Below, in pieces: positions 1 to 9,954 of a DNA stretch of 29,873 bases (its first letter is position 1; each line of letters begins with the position of its first letter). The notes beneath the pieces were generated by a model. The model was not told where the DNA came from. It searched no databases and saw nothing but the letters and a program-made list of their open reading frames with translations. A program made the position numbers and the translations under genes. The stretch covers positions 37,723 through 67,595 of the forward strand of contig LSSL01000499.1 in the NCBI GenBank assembly GCA_001953115.1, written 5' to 3'. Source of the stretch: Smittium mucronatum. Taxonomy: Eukaryota > Kickxellomycota > Harpellomycetes > Harpellales > Legeriomycetaceae.

Positions 1-965
1 CCGCCATATTTTTTTCCCTTCTCTTTTCTCTCTCTATTATTTCCCAAGAAGTACCACCAACAACTGCCCAGGATTTACTAGCGCAAACCTCCGAAGCTTC
101 TGTAGCTATAAGTGACATAATAAACCAGGGTTCTTCTGCTGATGATGGTGCTAAAATTGACAGTTTAGCTACTACTGCCCTTCCTGCTGAAGTATCCACT
201 CCTCCCATTGTTGTTACTACGTCTCCTGCTGTTGTTACTACGTCTCCTGATGTTGTAACCACTCCTCCTGATGTTGTAACCACTCCTCCTGATGTTGTAA
301 CCACTCCTCCTGCTGTTGTAACCACTCCTCCCGCTGTTGTAACCACTCCTCCTGCTGTTGTAACCACTCCTCCCGCTGTTGTGACAACCACCTCCCCCAC
401 TCCTATACCCACTTCTGATCTTCCAGAAACTTCTGCCCCTTCCACTCCTAATCCAAACTCCTTAACTCCATTAGTCTCTGAAACCACTACCAATCCTGAA
501 GCCTCCAACGGAACTCTCATTTCCCCTACCACTGAAACATCTACTCAATTTCAACCTTCAACTGATACGAGCGTTTCTGCCGTCTCCCCCAATGCTATAC
601 CCTCTTCAGCTCCTGGCCTAAGCTCTAAAACTTCCACATCCACCTCTAGATCTTCTAGTGGTGAAAGCGCTGCCTCTTCTAGCGGTGGTGGTCTCAGTAA
701 ATCTGCAAAGATTGCTGTTGCTGTTGTATGCAGTGTCGGGGGAGTAATTCTCATTATACTTGGCTTGTTCTTCTACAGGCGCATCCAACAAAAGAGAGCC
801 TCTGAAAAAATCGTTGACTATTCGGAGTTCCCTGAATATGATCCTGCTTTGAATGGTGCCAACGAATACTCTAAAAATAGTTACTATAACCGCGAGAGGA
901 ATTTCACCCAGCCTGCCCGCCAAGATCCCAACGCTGCTTTCCTCAGGGAGCTTGATGAAGCCTAG
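1..965 (+). CDS. Serine/threonine-rich single-pass cell-surface protein, 5' partial
   Basis: The reading frame is open from position 3 to the stop at 963-965, with no in-frame ATG, so the true start lies before the window. The first visible residues (AIFFSLLFSLSIISQEVPP) look like the hydrophobic core and cleavage end of a signal peptide. A long Ser/Thr/Pro-rich region follows. It holds eight 7-residue repeats of the form VVTT(P/S)P(A/D) and ends in a Ser/Gly-rich stalk. Next comes one transmembrane helix (about IAVAVVCSVGGVILIILGLFF, codons near 711-776), then a basic RRIQQKR stop-transfer and a short acidic, Tyr/Asn-rich tail. This layout of signal, O-glycosylated mucin-like stalk, one helix and short cytosolic tail is that of fungal wall-stress sensors (Mid2/Wsc-like) and related surface mucins. 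No cysteine-rich WSC domain is visible, so the sensor role is inference only. An adhesin-like or orphan membrane mucin is equally possible. Confidence 0.72.
   Translation, partial: AIFFSLLFSLSIISQEVPPTTAQDLLAQTSEASVAISDIINQGSSADDGAKIDSLATTALPAEVSTPPIVVTTSPAVVTTSPDVVTTPPDVVTTPPDVVTTPPAVVTTPPAVVTTPPAVVTTPPAVVTTTSPTPIPTSDLPETSAPSTPNPNSLTPLVSETTTNPEASNGTLISPTTETSTQFQPSTDTSVSAVSPNAIPSSAPGLSSKTSTSTSRSSSGESAASSSGGGLSKSAKIAVAVVCSVGGVILIILGLFFYRRIQQKRASEKIVDYSEFPEYDPALNGANEYSKNSYYNRERNFTQPARQDPNAAFLRELDEA
210..392 (+). repeat. 21-bp coding minisatellite, 8 full units plus a partial ninth
   Basis: Eight consecutive in-frame 21-bp units occupy 210-377, each reading VVTT-S/P-P-A/D. A diverged ninth starts at 378 (GTTGTGACAACC). 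Units 1 and 2 use ACTACGTCT; units 3 to 8 use ACCACTCCT. Units 5 to 8 alternate CCTGCT and CCCGCT in pairs, so the array probably grew by a two-unit duplication. Each unit offers two Thr for O-mannosylation. Confidence 0.95.
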
Positions 966-1360
966 TTTCCTTTCCTATATCTCTTCTTTTCTTCTTCCTT
1001 ATCCATCTTTTCTATGTTCATTTGTTTTAATCCGATTTTAAATAAAATATATTTTCTTTATGTATAATACTACATTTTACCTCCTTCCTTTTCTATTGGT
1101 GTAATCTAATCAATTTCATATCTGGCCGTTTATTCTAGTTGGGCCTCTTTTGATTATTGGTTGTCATAATATGTGTCCAATCAATGCGTCTATCTGCTGA
1201 TTTGTTTTTTATTTTTATAAAAATGCTGATCAGATCAATTAATCTTTACAGTCTTTAGTTTCCAATATCAGGCTTGATAATTATTTGCTATTTGTTGTCC
1301 AAGTCTATTTATTTTTTATTAGCATTACTCTTTTTCAACTCTTATCCGGATTCATTAGTT
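966..1360 (+). promoter_or_regulatory. Intergenic region: 3' UTR of the surface gene and uS2m promoter
   Basis: About 395 bp lie between two genes on the same strand. An A-rich AATAAAATATA block near 1040-1051 just after the stop is a likely 3'-end processing signal. Pyrimidine-rich stretches and a TTTTTATAAAAATG block near 1212-1224 lie ahead of the next gene. An overlapping GATC pair (TGATCAGATCA, about 1228-1238) is present. No ORF or RNA gene is seen. Confidence 0.5.
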
Positions 1361-2434
1361 ATGCTTCCACGATTCATACCGAGCTCCTGTCGAGCTCTCA
1401 AAGCTTCTAGATTCATTTCCACCTCCATACACATTAATTCTGCTGAAACTCGAAATGATTCACCCTCCGATTCTACCTCTGGTTCTGATTCGGGAACTGC
1501 CTCTATAATTCCTGCCCTAACCAAAACCGAAAGAATCCAAATTAGCAAACACTTGGACTCTCTACTGCCCCAATACAACAGAATTGGCTCAAAACCCTCC
1601 TCCTCTTTATACACAAATCAAGCCTCTTTTAAAGCACAAACCGATGCTCGAGAAGCCGCCGAAATAGACAGCCTCACCATTTCCAGTTTGGTAAGCGCTG
1701 GTGTGCACCTCGGCCATACCTATGAACTCATGCATCCCCTCAATCTGAATTCTGTCTTTGGAACAAGAAATGGAATCAATGTCATTAATCTTGAAAAAAC
1801 CATCATGGCTCTCAGAAGGGCCGGGAATTTCGTAAAAACAGTTGCACAAAACGGTGGTATAATCTTGTTTGCTGGAACTAAACCCTTTATGCGCAAGCTC
1901 ACCATTGATGCTGCTTACAGATGCGATCAGTTCTACGTAGTCGATAAATGGGTTGCTGGCACTATAACCAACAGCTCACATTTGCTCACTAAACAAAGCA
2001 ATTACATTGTGGATAGAGACGATGTATTCATTAATCAAGGTTCGTTTCAATTGCCCGAGCTTGAAGAAAAAACCCCTGAAATCAAAAAGAAGAAAAGTAG
2101 ATACGAAGCTAGACAGGAAGAGCTCTTAAAGCGGACTGAAATCGAATCAAACAACGTTAAAACCTATAAGCCTGATGTTATTATCGCTCTCAATCCCTAC
2201 GATCTCACCACTATGCTCAATGAAGCCAACAGAGCCTACATCCCCACCATCGGAATTGCTGACACTAACTTTGACCCGACCCATCTTTCCTTTGCCATCC
2301 CTGGAAACGACGACAGTGCTTCTTCCGCCAAAATCATTGCCGAGTATCTCAGCTCAGCTGCTCTTATAGGCAAAAATAACCGCCAGAGAATCATCACCAA
2401 CAACCTCAAAAAGAAAACCAGAACTGCTGCTTAA
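1361..2434 (+). CDS. MRP4: Mitochondrial small-subunit ribosomal protein uS2m (MRP4 family)
   Basis: This gene encodes 357 aa from the first ATG. The open frame extends upstream only through non-ATG codons (back to a TTG at 1274), so 1361 is taken as the start. Residues 1-30 are rich in Arg and Ser and nearly free of acid (MLPRFIPSSCRALKASRF), like a mitochondrial targeting presequence. The uS2 fold starts around residue 110 with the family hallmark GVHLGHT (114-120). NGINVINLEKTI and GGIILFAGTK follow, then WVAGTITN, a charged yeast-type insertion (about 230-270, KKKKSRYEARQEELLKR), and the late signature PDVIIALNP...IPTIGIADTNFDPTH. These are the conserved uS2 blocks. The length is close to yeast Mrp4 (394 aa, from memory). 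The protein would sit in the mitoribosome small subunit. It is an intronless gene that converges on the glucosidase II beta gene. Confidence 0.93.
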   Translation: MLPRFIPSSCRALKASRFISTSIHINSAETRNDSPSDSTSGSDSGTASIIPALTKTERIQISKHLDSLLPQYNRIGSKPSSSLYTNQASFKAQTDAREAAEIDSLTISSLVSAGVHLGHTYELMHPLNLNSVFGTRNGINVINLEKTIMALRRAGNFVKTVAQNGGIILFAGTKPFMRKLTIDAAYRCDQFYVVDKWVAGTITNSSHLLTKQSNYIVDRDDVFINQGSFQLPELEEKTPEIKKKKSRYEARQEELLKRTEIESNNVKTYKPDVIIALNPYDLTTMLNEANRAYIPTIGIADTNFDPTHLSFAIPGNDDSASSAKIIAEYLSSAALIGKNNRQRIITNNLKKKTRTAA

Positions 2435-2815
2435 ATTGGGCTTTATTATTTTCTTTGCAACACCTCTTCCCACTTTTATTTCCATCGTGGTCTTGTGCCC
2501 TCTATTGATTTTTCTCTTTTATTAGATTTATCCTCCCCCCTCTTTCTCTTACAAACTAACTTTTACATCGTTAAATAAATTAGCTACTTGCTATTCAATT
2601 CTATTTATATTTCTTTTAGTGGTTTTTTACCTCTAGTAAATAGTTAATATTTTTCTAAAACTTCTTGTAATAATTACTGCAATCCACTAATAATTTACAG
2701 CATACTGGTGTTTCGATTAAAGAGAAAATTATCCTATTATCTTTAAACTATTCTCTGGTTTTTTTTTTTATTAGGCAGACATAAAATAAAAATAAAGAAA
2801 TAAATAAAACTGAAT
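2435..2815. other. Convergent intergenic region with two 3' UTRs
   Basis: About 380 bp separate two tail-to-tail stop codons. It is T-rich on the left and A-rich on the right. There are AATAAA-like signals for the plus gene near 2572 (TTAAATAAAT) and a T10 run at 2759-2768. Just before 2816, AATAAA-rich sequence serves as 3' flank of the minus gene when read in complement. No ORF is seen. Confidence 0.5.
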
Positions 2816-4775
2816 TTAAAGCTCATCCTTAACTGCATCTACTTGATCCGCTTCTATCGGACTAGAGCTGGTTCCTTTTGCATCTACTTGATCCGCTTCT
2901 ATCGGAAGTGAGCTGGGTTCTTTTGCATCTTCAGCTAACTCATTAGAGGCATTTTCATCAACGAGGGGACATGCAGTTGGAGACTTCATTATTATTTGAT
3001 ACTGGCACTTTTCAGGCTCAGAAACGGATGTGAGAACAAACTCGGGGCCACACTCAATAATCAAGTGGACTGAGCGATTAGGACCATTCCAGCAATGAGC
3101 GCCGTTGGTATACATGTGCTTGTTGTAGTCCTTTACAGTTCCATTATGACCTTCTAACTCAGCAAAGTAGTCGAATTTGCCGAGATTCAAATGGGAACCG
3201 TCCTTAATAACCTTCTGAGAAGCTGAGCCCAAAATGCAAACTTCATAAATGTACTCAGGTAGTTCAATTGAAGAACAATTTCCTTTTACAGCCAGGAAAA
3301 TGTTGTCAGGTCCCAAATCCATACCTAAATCTTCATTGATGGAGTTGATGGCATTGTCGATTTGAGTTATCTCGTTCTTTAGGCTAAATTGTTTGTCCTT
3401 GATTTGAGTGAGCTCTTTTAGGATAGCATCTTCTTCGGGAGTTACGCCTTTTTGACTGAGCTCCTTTGAAAGCTCTTCGAGTTTCGCAGCTACATCGTCA
3501 ACTGTAGCCTTCCATTTGTCGGCTTTGATTTGCTGTTCCATATCAGAATTGGCTGAATCATTCCATTGTTGGGTAAGTTTTACGAACTCGGCGGCTGCAC
3601 CTTTGACTGCTAAGTCGTGGAAGTTTCTATTATAATTCTTTTCAAGATTCTCCAGGATATAAGAAAGAACAGATAAATCATCCTCAGCGCCTTTGATGCT
3701 GATAGCATAAGACTCGATTGATAGTTTGCAGGCGTCAAAATCGGCTTCTTCCCGTTCCTGGTTGTTTTTTTCCAGCTCTTCGTTGGAGGATTTATCTTCG
3801 TTTGAAAGTTCTCTATTGTTTTCCACGGCAATTCTTAGTCTGAAGTTGGAATCAATAGCATCATTAAAGGCTTTGATAGCATTTGTAACAGCAGCATCAT
3901 CAAATTCTTTGTTGTGCCCAGCTTCAAGATCGTTCAAAATCTTTGACAAAGTTTGTAATCTTGAATTAATCAATTTATTTCTGGCAAAGTTATGTCTTCT
4001 TAAACTGATGGCAACAGACAAGTTATCCTTGGTTAGTTTTTGTTTTTCTTTCTCAGCAGCTTCGTTTTTTCTTTCACTGATTTCCTTTTCGGACTTTTCT
4101 AATTCAGATTTTCTCTTTTCAACCTCGGCTAGTTGTTTATTCAGGGCTTCTTTAGGTTTAGATTTTTCTATGGAGGAAAGCTTTAACTCTTCGTAGAGCT
4201 TCTTGGCTTTGATTTTCAATTGAGATTTGGCCAAACCTCCTTCAAGTTCAGTCTTTCTTTTAAGCTCGGTTTCTAGCCTGGTCTTTTTACCGATCTCAGC
4301 ACAAACATTGGGACATTTAACCAAACCAATCCATTCATCACTTCCATCACAACATTCTATGTCGCAAATACCATCATTGATCTTGCTTGAATCTATGTAA
4401 ATGGGCTCATGTCCAACATTTTTGCAGTAGAAGCGGCCGTTGTTACAAGCAGAGGTTCCGGGTTCATCGGAACCATCTTCACAATCACAGTAATCATCGT
4501 TTACTCTATCAAAAGGTATTTTCTTTTTTCCATCGAAGCAAGAGAACATTCCATCCTGATCTGGGACGTATCTCTCGAGGTCTAAGGGATTGAAACATCA
4601 ATTAACAAAGTAAGTTTAGGAGTTTAAAAAGGATAATAAGGTAAGATGGAGAAGAGTAATATTTACCTGAAGGAGCAGCGCCTCTAATCTGGCCCTGAGA
4701 GTCGTATTTAATTGACCCGGCCACGAAGCAATTCAGACCAAGTATTAATGCATATGCGATTTTTGAGTGAAGCAT
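2816..4775 (-). CDS. GTB1: Glucosidase II beta subunit, ER lumen (2 exons)
   Basis: The model is complement(join(2816..4581,4667..4775)), 624 aa. The longer frame upstream starts only at GTG (4790), so the ATG at 4773-4775 is used. Residues 1-21 are a signal peptide (KIAYALILGLNCFVAG). The intron splits Asp37: joining gives QIRGAAPSDLERYVPDQDG, the conserved lead into the two LDL-receptor class A modules (about 51-135, NDDYCDCEDGSDEPGTSAC and NDGICDIECCDGSDE). A long charged coiled coil fills about 140-450. The C-terminal mannose-6-phosphate-receptor homology domain (about 465-575) keeps six Cys and the candidate sugar ligands Gln492, Arg539, Glu546 and Tyr564. The chain ends in KDEL, an ER retrieval signal. 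In the family this subunit positions the catalytic alpha subunit on N-glycans to remove the two inner alpha-1,3-glucoses. The alpha subunit is not in the window. Confidence 0.95.
2835..2924 (-). repeat. 45-bp in-frame tandem duplication near the C-terminus of GTB1
   Basis: Two 45-bp units, 2835-2879 and 2880-2924, share an identical first 27 bp. They encode two copies of a 15-residue acidic segment containing SxPIEADQVDA, placed between the MRH domain and the terminal KDEL. Confidence 0.9.
4582..4666 (-). other. Intron of the glucosidase II beta gene (85 nt)
   Basis: Read on the minus strand the donor is TCAG|GTAAAT and the acceptor is CCCTTAG|ACCTC. Removing it joins codons in phase 1 and restores the conserved RGAAPSDLERYVPDQDG segment. 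Branch-like options are CCTAAAC and GTTAAT upstream of the acceptor; neither is the strict yeast TACTAAC. Confidence 0.9.
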
Positions 4776-4934
4776 AATTGCAAAGAGCACTATGGTGAGA
4801 AAAAGTACCAGAAAATGACGGGATCAAAGTTAGAATTGAACAAATGAATAAGAGTAAGTTCCTACCAAACAACAAACAAGCAACAAGCTATTCTTCCCTC
4901 TGAGCGGAGTTTACGAATAGGCGTGTATTTGCCA

Positions 4935-4969
4935 ACTGCTTACTGCTTATTGCTTACTGCTTACTGCTC
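4935..4969. repeat. Five tandem 7-bp units (ACTGCTT)
   Basis: The units read ACTGCTT, ACTGCTT, ATTGCTT, ACTGCTT and ACTGCTC without interruption. They lie 160-194 bp upstream of the GTB1 ATG. Confidence 0.9.
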
Positions 4970-5401
4970 AGTATTATGTCGCTCCTCTTTTTTTGCCGGA
5001 ATTTTACTAATATGTGGCATTTTCTCCTTCATTAATCCACCAATTTAGGCCAGCAACTCAAATCCCATATTTATTCAACTTGCACGTCCTCCTAATGGTC
5101 ACTTAATCTTCCTGAATTAACAGTACCAGCCAATGAAAATGTCTATCTATATTTCTCGGATACTACTTGCTGTAACCAACCAGTGTCGAGAAAAGCCTAA
5201 TCATATTGGATGAAGCCACCCTCTAAGAAAAGCCATACCTGGGAATCCGCTCTGATCAGCCAAATTGACGATAATGACTATTGGCTGCAGATAGTTTCTG
5301 GTCAGAAAACAAAATGTAGACAAGCAATATTCTTGAGCAAAATAGCTGCAGTTACCGAGAATATCGACTGGATGTTGGGATTGGTGAATGGATGTGATGG
5401 A

Positions 5402-5480
5402 TATTGAACGGTATTTGGAATTGGTGCCTGGAAGTGATGACTATTGAACGGCATTTGGAATTGGTGCCTGGAAGTGATGG
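5402..5480. repeat. 40-bp tandem duplication
   Basis: Two near-identical copies start at 5402 and 5442 (TATTGAACGG.ATTTGGAATT...). The visible differences are one T/C and the final bases. A worn third copy may precede them (GGGATTGGTGAATGGATGTGATGG, near 5377-5400). Confidence 0.85.
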
Positions 5481-5791
5481 ACAGCTATTTTCTACATCCA
5501 AAACACAAACTGGTAAACCTTATATTTCTTATAAAAAGTATCAGTCTCTTTTTGTCAAGCTTTCTAATAAAAAATCCCATGTTTGGCAAATTTTTGAGCT
5601 GCCCTACTAGCTGGATTTTATCTGCATACAAAATACACATGCAAACCAACGTGGAAAAATAAAGTGCCTAATTATAATTAACTATGAAAACAGATAGCGT
5701 ACCAGTAACGCTATAAACTGCCTAATAAATCGTGTTTGTTTCAAATATAAGTTATCCAAGTCCATGTAAACTTACTCAAAGCGATGCTATG

Positions 5792-5834
5792 CTATAAATA
5801 GGGAGTTTCCATCTGCTTTTATTTTGAAACTCCC
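5792..5834. promoter_or_regulatory. TATA-like box followed by a 9-bp inverted repeat
   Basis: CTATAAATA at 5792-5800 is directly followed by GGGAGTTTC (5801-5809). After 16 bases its exact reverse complement GAAACTCCC follows at 5826-5834. This could be a dyad binding site or a hairpin in a transcript. It lies about 330-370 bp before the hydrolase ATG, so its role there is inferred. Confidence 0.45.
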
Positions 5835-6161
5835 CATAGAATTATCCCTCTTTGCTTTCAACTCGGTGCTGAAATATCCGATATATCACTATCCCGGGTT
5901 CACCCCTAACTATTCTGATGTTTATGAAACCAATTTTAGGAATTACAAATCTTTTTTCATATATATAGATATTGTACCACAAGCCCCCTTTCCCTAAAAT
6001 CTATATTGACTTTTAGGTTTTTTGCAAGAGATTGGTATCTGGAAAATACATATTTATATGGGTGCTCGCCCTCTCCTTCACTTCATAAACATTATTTTTA
6101 AATTTTTAAATTTTATGAAAACCGTATTTGCCTAATTTACTAAATCTTAATTTACATCATT

Positions 6162-7515
6162 ATGTCCGATTTAGCTTCAGGAATATTCAGATACAATTGG
6201 GATGAATCTCAGCTTAATAAATTAGCTGAAGATGCAAAAAGAATTTCTGGTGAAGCTAGCACCAAGTATTTCCTTAACGGCCCTACTTTGCCCAACTGGT
6301 CTTTAGGCTACCAGATCGCTCTTGAAATGGTCAAGTTATCTTACAGCACCTTGCGCCCTGATTACCCCGTAACTCTGGAAAATTTCAATTTGCAAGACAT
6401 TATCAAAAAGAACAGACCTTTCAGAGAATCGGTTGCCAACATGTCTACTTCTTGTGCCAACTTTAGAAAACATGAGTGGCCAATAGTTCCTTCTGAATTA
6501 CTACAAGGAAAATCCATTCCGTTGTTTTCAAAATTAATTGAACAGGACAATCTGGCATCCCATCCCAGAACTCTCAACGCCGAAGTTGTAGTCTCTGACT
6601 CGCTTTCAGGCTCTATCGAATCAAAGTATGGCTCAAAAGTCGATGCTTTTGGCTTAGAACCTTTATCTGGCGATGAAGTAGTCATGATACATTACCACGG
6701 AGGTGCTTATTCTAGAGGTTCTCCAAGTGTTTACAGAAATTTTTTCGCAAAACTTTCAAATAAGACCAATCTTCGTGTAATAGGTATATATTTTTTATGT
6801 TACTTCTTTCCATTTATCTGGCTTATACTTGATTGGCTTTTGCTATATTTTATGAATCTTAGCTCCAAGCTATAGACTGGCTCCTGATAATGTGTACCCT
6901 GCATCTATTTACGATGGATTCATGTTTTACATGTACCTCTTGAATCAAGGATTCAAACCTGAGAACATGGTTTTGATGGGTGATAGTGCTGGCGGCAATC
7001 TTACCGTAGTTGTTTTGCAACTACTTAAAGAAATTGGTTTGGATCAGCCAAAAGGTGCTGTTTTATACTCTCCCTGGGTGGATTTATCCCATACCCATGA
7101 GTTCAATTCTGCCAATGCCCCATATGATTTTGTAGCTCTTCCCGACATAAACAACATATACAACTCAACAAGATTGTATATCCAACCTGGAAAACCATTG
7201 TCCCCCGAATTCTTGGAAAGTCTTAAATCCCCATACATATCTCCTACTTATGGAGATTTGGAAGGACTCGCTCCCCTATATATCCAGAGTGGCAACTCTG
7301 AAGTTCTATTAGATGACATTGATAGATTTGCTGAAAAAACTAATGCCCAAAGGGTAAAAATACAAGGTAGGGTTCATCCTGGATTCAATACTGATGATAG
7401 AAATATATATGAAACTTACGTTGGAATGGCTCATGTGTTCTTTGTTTTCGAAGATGCAAATGAAACTTACGCTGCTATTGATGGAGTGGATAGCTTCATT
7501 AAACGTCTCAATTAA
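6162..7515 (+). CDS. Alpha/beta hydrolase, hormone-sensitive-lipase-like (2 exons)
   Basis: The model is join(6162..6783,6863..7515), 424 aa. Removing a 79-nt intron joins VI to APSYRLAPDN, the strand after the oxyanion hole that is highly conserved in this family. HGGA (179-182) is the oxyanion-hole motif. GDSAGG holds the nucleophile Ser249, followed by YSPWVDLS. SGNSEVLLDD (about 350-359) supplies the acid, with Glu353 where many relatives have Asp. His398 in GMAHVF completes the triad. The family hydrolyses short-chain or lipid esters. Sterol deacetylase (Say1-like) is a plausible yeast relative, but the substrate cannot be read from sequence. No convincing signal peptide is seen. The N-terminal 170 residues form a poorly recognisable cap region. 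The ATG is preceded by TACATCATT and is the first in frame. Confidence 0.88.
6784..6862 (+). other. Intron of the hydrolase gene (79 nt)
   Basis: The donor is ATAG|GTATAT and the acceptor is ATCTTAG|CTCC. It is phase 1 and creates an Ala codon. Without splicing the frame hits a stop at 6873-6875 inside the family's core strand. The branch site is weak, with TACTTGAT-like sequence in the middle. Confidence 0.9.
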
Positions 7516-9434
7516 TTCCCAAAACTTTAGTCATATTCTCTTTTTGTATTGTTAACCCTGTTTGTTTTTTTTTCCCTGAATTTAATTTATATCAATATCC
7601 CCATCCCCATATTTCTAAACTCATTAAACTTTTATCTGATACATTTTTTTTATATTGTTTTAAAATTAGCAGTGCCTGGTAGTTTTCCCTGATTACTCTT
7701 CTTTTTCTTTATTTCATTTTTTTTCAGCAAATAATAAATATTATTACATCTCTTCAGACATTATTCTCGGCGTAATTTAGAAGAGTCAAAGAACTCCTCT
7801 GGGCAAAATGTTTGTCACTATTCGATGATCTCCATATAATTAAAATGAGCATAATAATTAGCCTTTTGCCTATGGATTAAGTTAAAGTGCCCCATTAATG
7901 TTTAGGTATAAAACCTTCGGTTTAGAATTTATTTATGATAAATTAAAGATTTTTATTAAAGGCAGCGATGATGCCATTTCTCATAATAATATGTACTTTG
8001 GATTTAAATGTTTGAAAGTTCGATCTCTTAGTCTTCTATTTTATGAAACTTTATATATAATCTTCAGATATTTGTGAATAAACTTTGGTTATTTTTTCAA
8101 CTTTGACTACAGAAAAAATAGCCAAATGATTCGATCTAGAACATAAACAGTTTATGATCCTACTTTTTTAAAAAAAAAAAAAAGTTATTTTGTACTTCAT
8201 ATAGAACCAGTACCTGGCTTTATCCTTTATGTGAGGGTTTAATAAACATTATTGATTTTATAGATTTCTATCAAAACTCTGGTCTAACTGGAATACAAAT
8301 AGTAATGATTTACATTCTCTTGGATCTCCGTGAACATTTTAAAATTGGTTCTTTTCTCTCTGCCTTCAAATGATTATATTTGTTTTCTAAGCAGTTAAGA
8401 TCTTTATAAAGATGTACATATTTTTTATTTCTACTACTTCAATGGTAGTATTCATATGTATTATTTTCCGAAATACTGTTTAAATGAATAAATGAATAAT
8501 ATCATCCCATTGTAATAAGAACAAAAATACAGCCAAACTTAAATTAATAGTGAAATTTTACTATCTCTCAAAAAAGGTTTAGATTTTTTTTTTACACTTT
8601 TTAACTAGCTTTTTTATAGCTTCTTATTTCTATTTTTTCTATCAAACCAGACTCAACACTATCCTTTGAAAAATAGGAATGATACATTTTAAAGGCTTAT
8701 AATTTCAAAAAAAAAATCTTTATACGTTTCATTGAGCTTAGAAAATGCACTTTTAGTTACACTAATATTCACCTTAATCCCAATTAAAAACATAATGGCT
8801 TTAACCATCCGTTAAATTAAAATAACTTAAGATTCAATTTGATATTTTTATATCTAATAAAATAAGTAAAAACTACACAGTTTCCATTCAAAAATCAAAA
8901 TCGTTAACTTTTTTGAATTAGAATTTAACATTTAAACTGTTGAAAATTTGAATATTATGGAAAAATGAAAACACTTGCAAAAAAATTGAAGTATATTTTA
9001 TCCGTCCAATTTTACTTCATTATCTTTTTAGATATATTTTTTAAAAAAAAATTTAAAAATTTGACATGATAATAATATGTTTGTTTTATGAAAAATACCT
9101 TAACCTAAACAATAGATATTTAATAAAATGAAGATTTAATCGTATTATTGTAAAAAATAATAAAAATAGTCATTATTATAAAAATCACTATTAACCCGTA
9201 TTATATCTATTAAATCGAAATATTTCGTGTTAAAAAATAAATAAAAAGTTTTTTTAGTAAAAAAAGTCGAATTTCAAAAAGAAAAATCTCTTATCCCCCT
9301 TTTAAAATAATAGTCGTAAAAATTCAATTCCAAATACAGATAAATTATCCAAAATAAAAGTTTTTGTTTATATTAAATAAATAAATCCCAAAAATATTTT
9401 AATTAAACTTTAGTATTTAAATAAATATAAAATG

Positions 9435-9488
9435 AATAAAATCCTATAGAGTTTTAAAATAAATAAAATCCTATAGAGCTTTAAAATA
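9435..9488. repeat. 27-bp tandem duplication
   Basis: AATAAAATCCTATAGAG followed by T/C and TTTAAAAT occurs at 9435 and again at 9462, with one T/C difference. Confidence 0.85.
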
Positions 9489-9857
9489 AATATTTCCTTT
9501 TGATTTAATGCCCCCATTCATTTTAATATAAGCACAGTGAAATACGTTTTAGAATTTTTATCAATTGACTTTCATAAATATCCTAGACCCTTTTAGATTA
9601 ATTTGTGTATCATTTTATACGATTTATTGATTTAGTTCATTTATTCTAAAATAAAACAATTTTCTTATATAAATTTACTTTTATTTATCATCAATCAAAA
9701 CTTTAAAAATTCAGAAGCCTATTTAGAAAAATAATTTAGATAATGAACCCCGCTAAATTCGGTATTTTATTTCATTTTAGCGTCAAATTTTTTATCGATT
9801 AAGTTTATTTTTACAAAATATTGCTTTTCAAGGATTTAAACATATTGAGGGTGGAAA

Positions 9858-9954
9858 TTCTATATTAAAAAAAGTGATACAGCTAAAGCTATGAAATTCA
9901 ATAACAAAAATTTTATGATTCTAAGTATTTTTGTCCTGAATTTTTAATATAGAA
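9858..9954. repeat. Inverted repeat, 14-bp perfect arms, 69-bp spacer
   Basis: TTCTATATTAAAAA (9858-9871) is matched by its exact reverse complement TTTTTAATATAGAA (9941-9954). The GC-poor sequence makes chance possible, but it has the form of a small hairpin or MITE remnant. Confidence 0.55.

Larger units (their letters stand above)
4776..6161. promoter_or_regulatory. Divergent promoter region between GTB1 (-) and the hydrolase gene (+)
   Basis: About 1.4 kb separates two head-to-head genes. It carries a 7-bp tandem repeat, a 40-bp tandem repeat, a CCAAT box near 5130 (CAGCCAATG), a TATA-like box at 5792-5799 and a 9-bp inverted repeat just after it. The final 250 bp before the hydrolase ATG is AT-rich (ATATATATAGAT near 5960-5971, poly-T and poly-A tracts). 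A 65-codon ATG frame at 5210-5407 has no recognisable content and is not called as a gene. Confidence 0.5.

Noticed and set aside
3726..4196. 156-codon plus-strand frame inside GTB1
   Set aside because: It is the antisense shadow of the charged coiled-coil region, Ser/Leu/Phe-rich as expected from complementing Lys/Glu codons.
5210..5407. 65-codon ATG ORF in the divergent promoter
   Set aside because: It has no recognisable domain and no splice continuation, and it sits between tandem repeats; a frame of this length is expected by chance.
8464..8476. TTTTCCGAAAT resembling the core of a yeast point-centromere CDEIII
   Set aside because: The spacing to the TGT half is one base off the consensus, there is no CDEI-like RTCACRTG at the right distance, and an intron-rich fungus is unlikely to use point centromeres.
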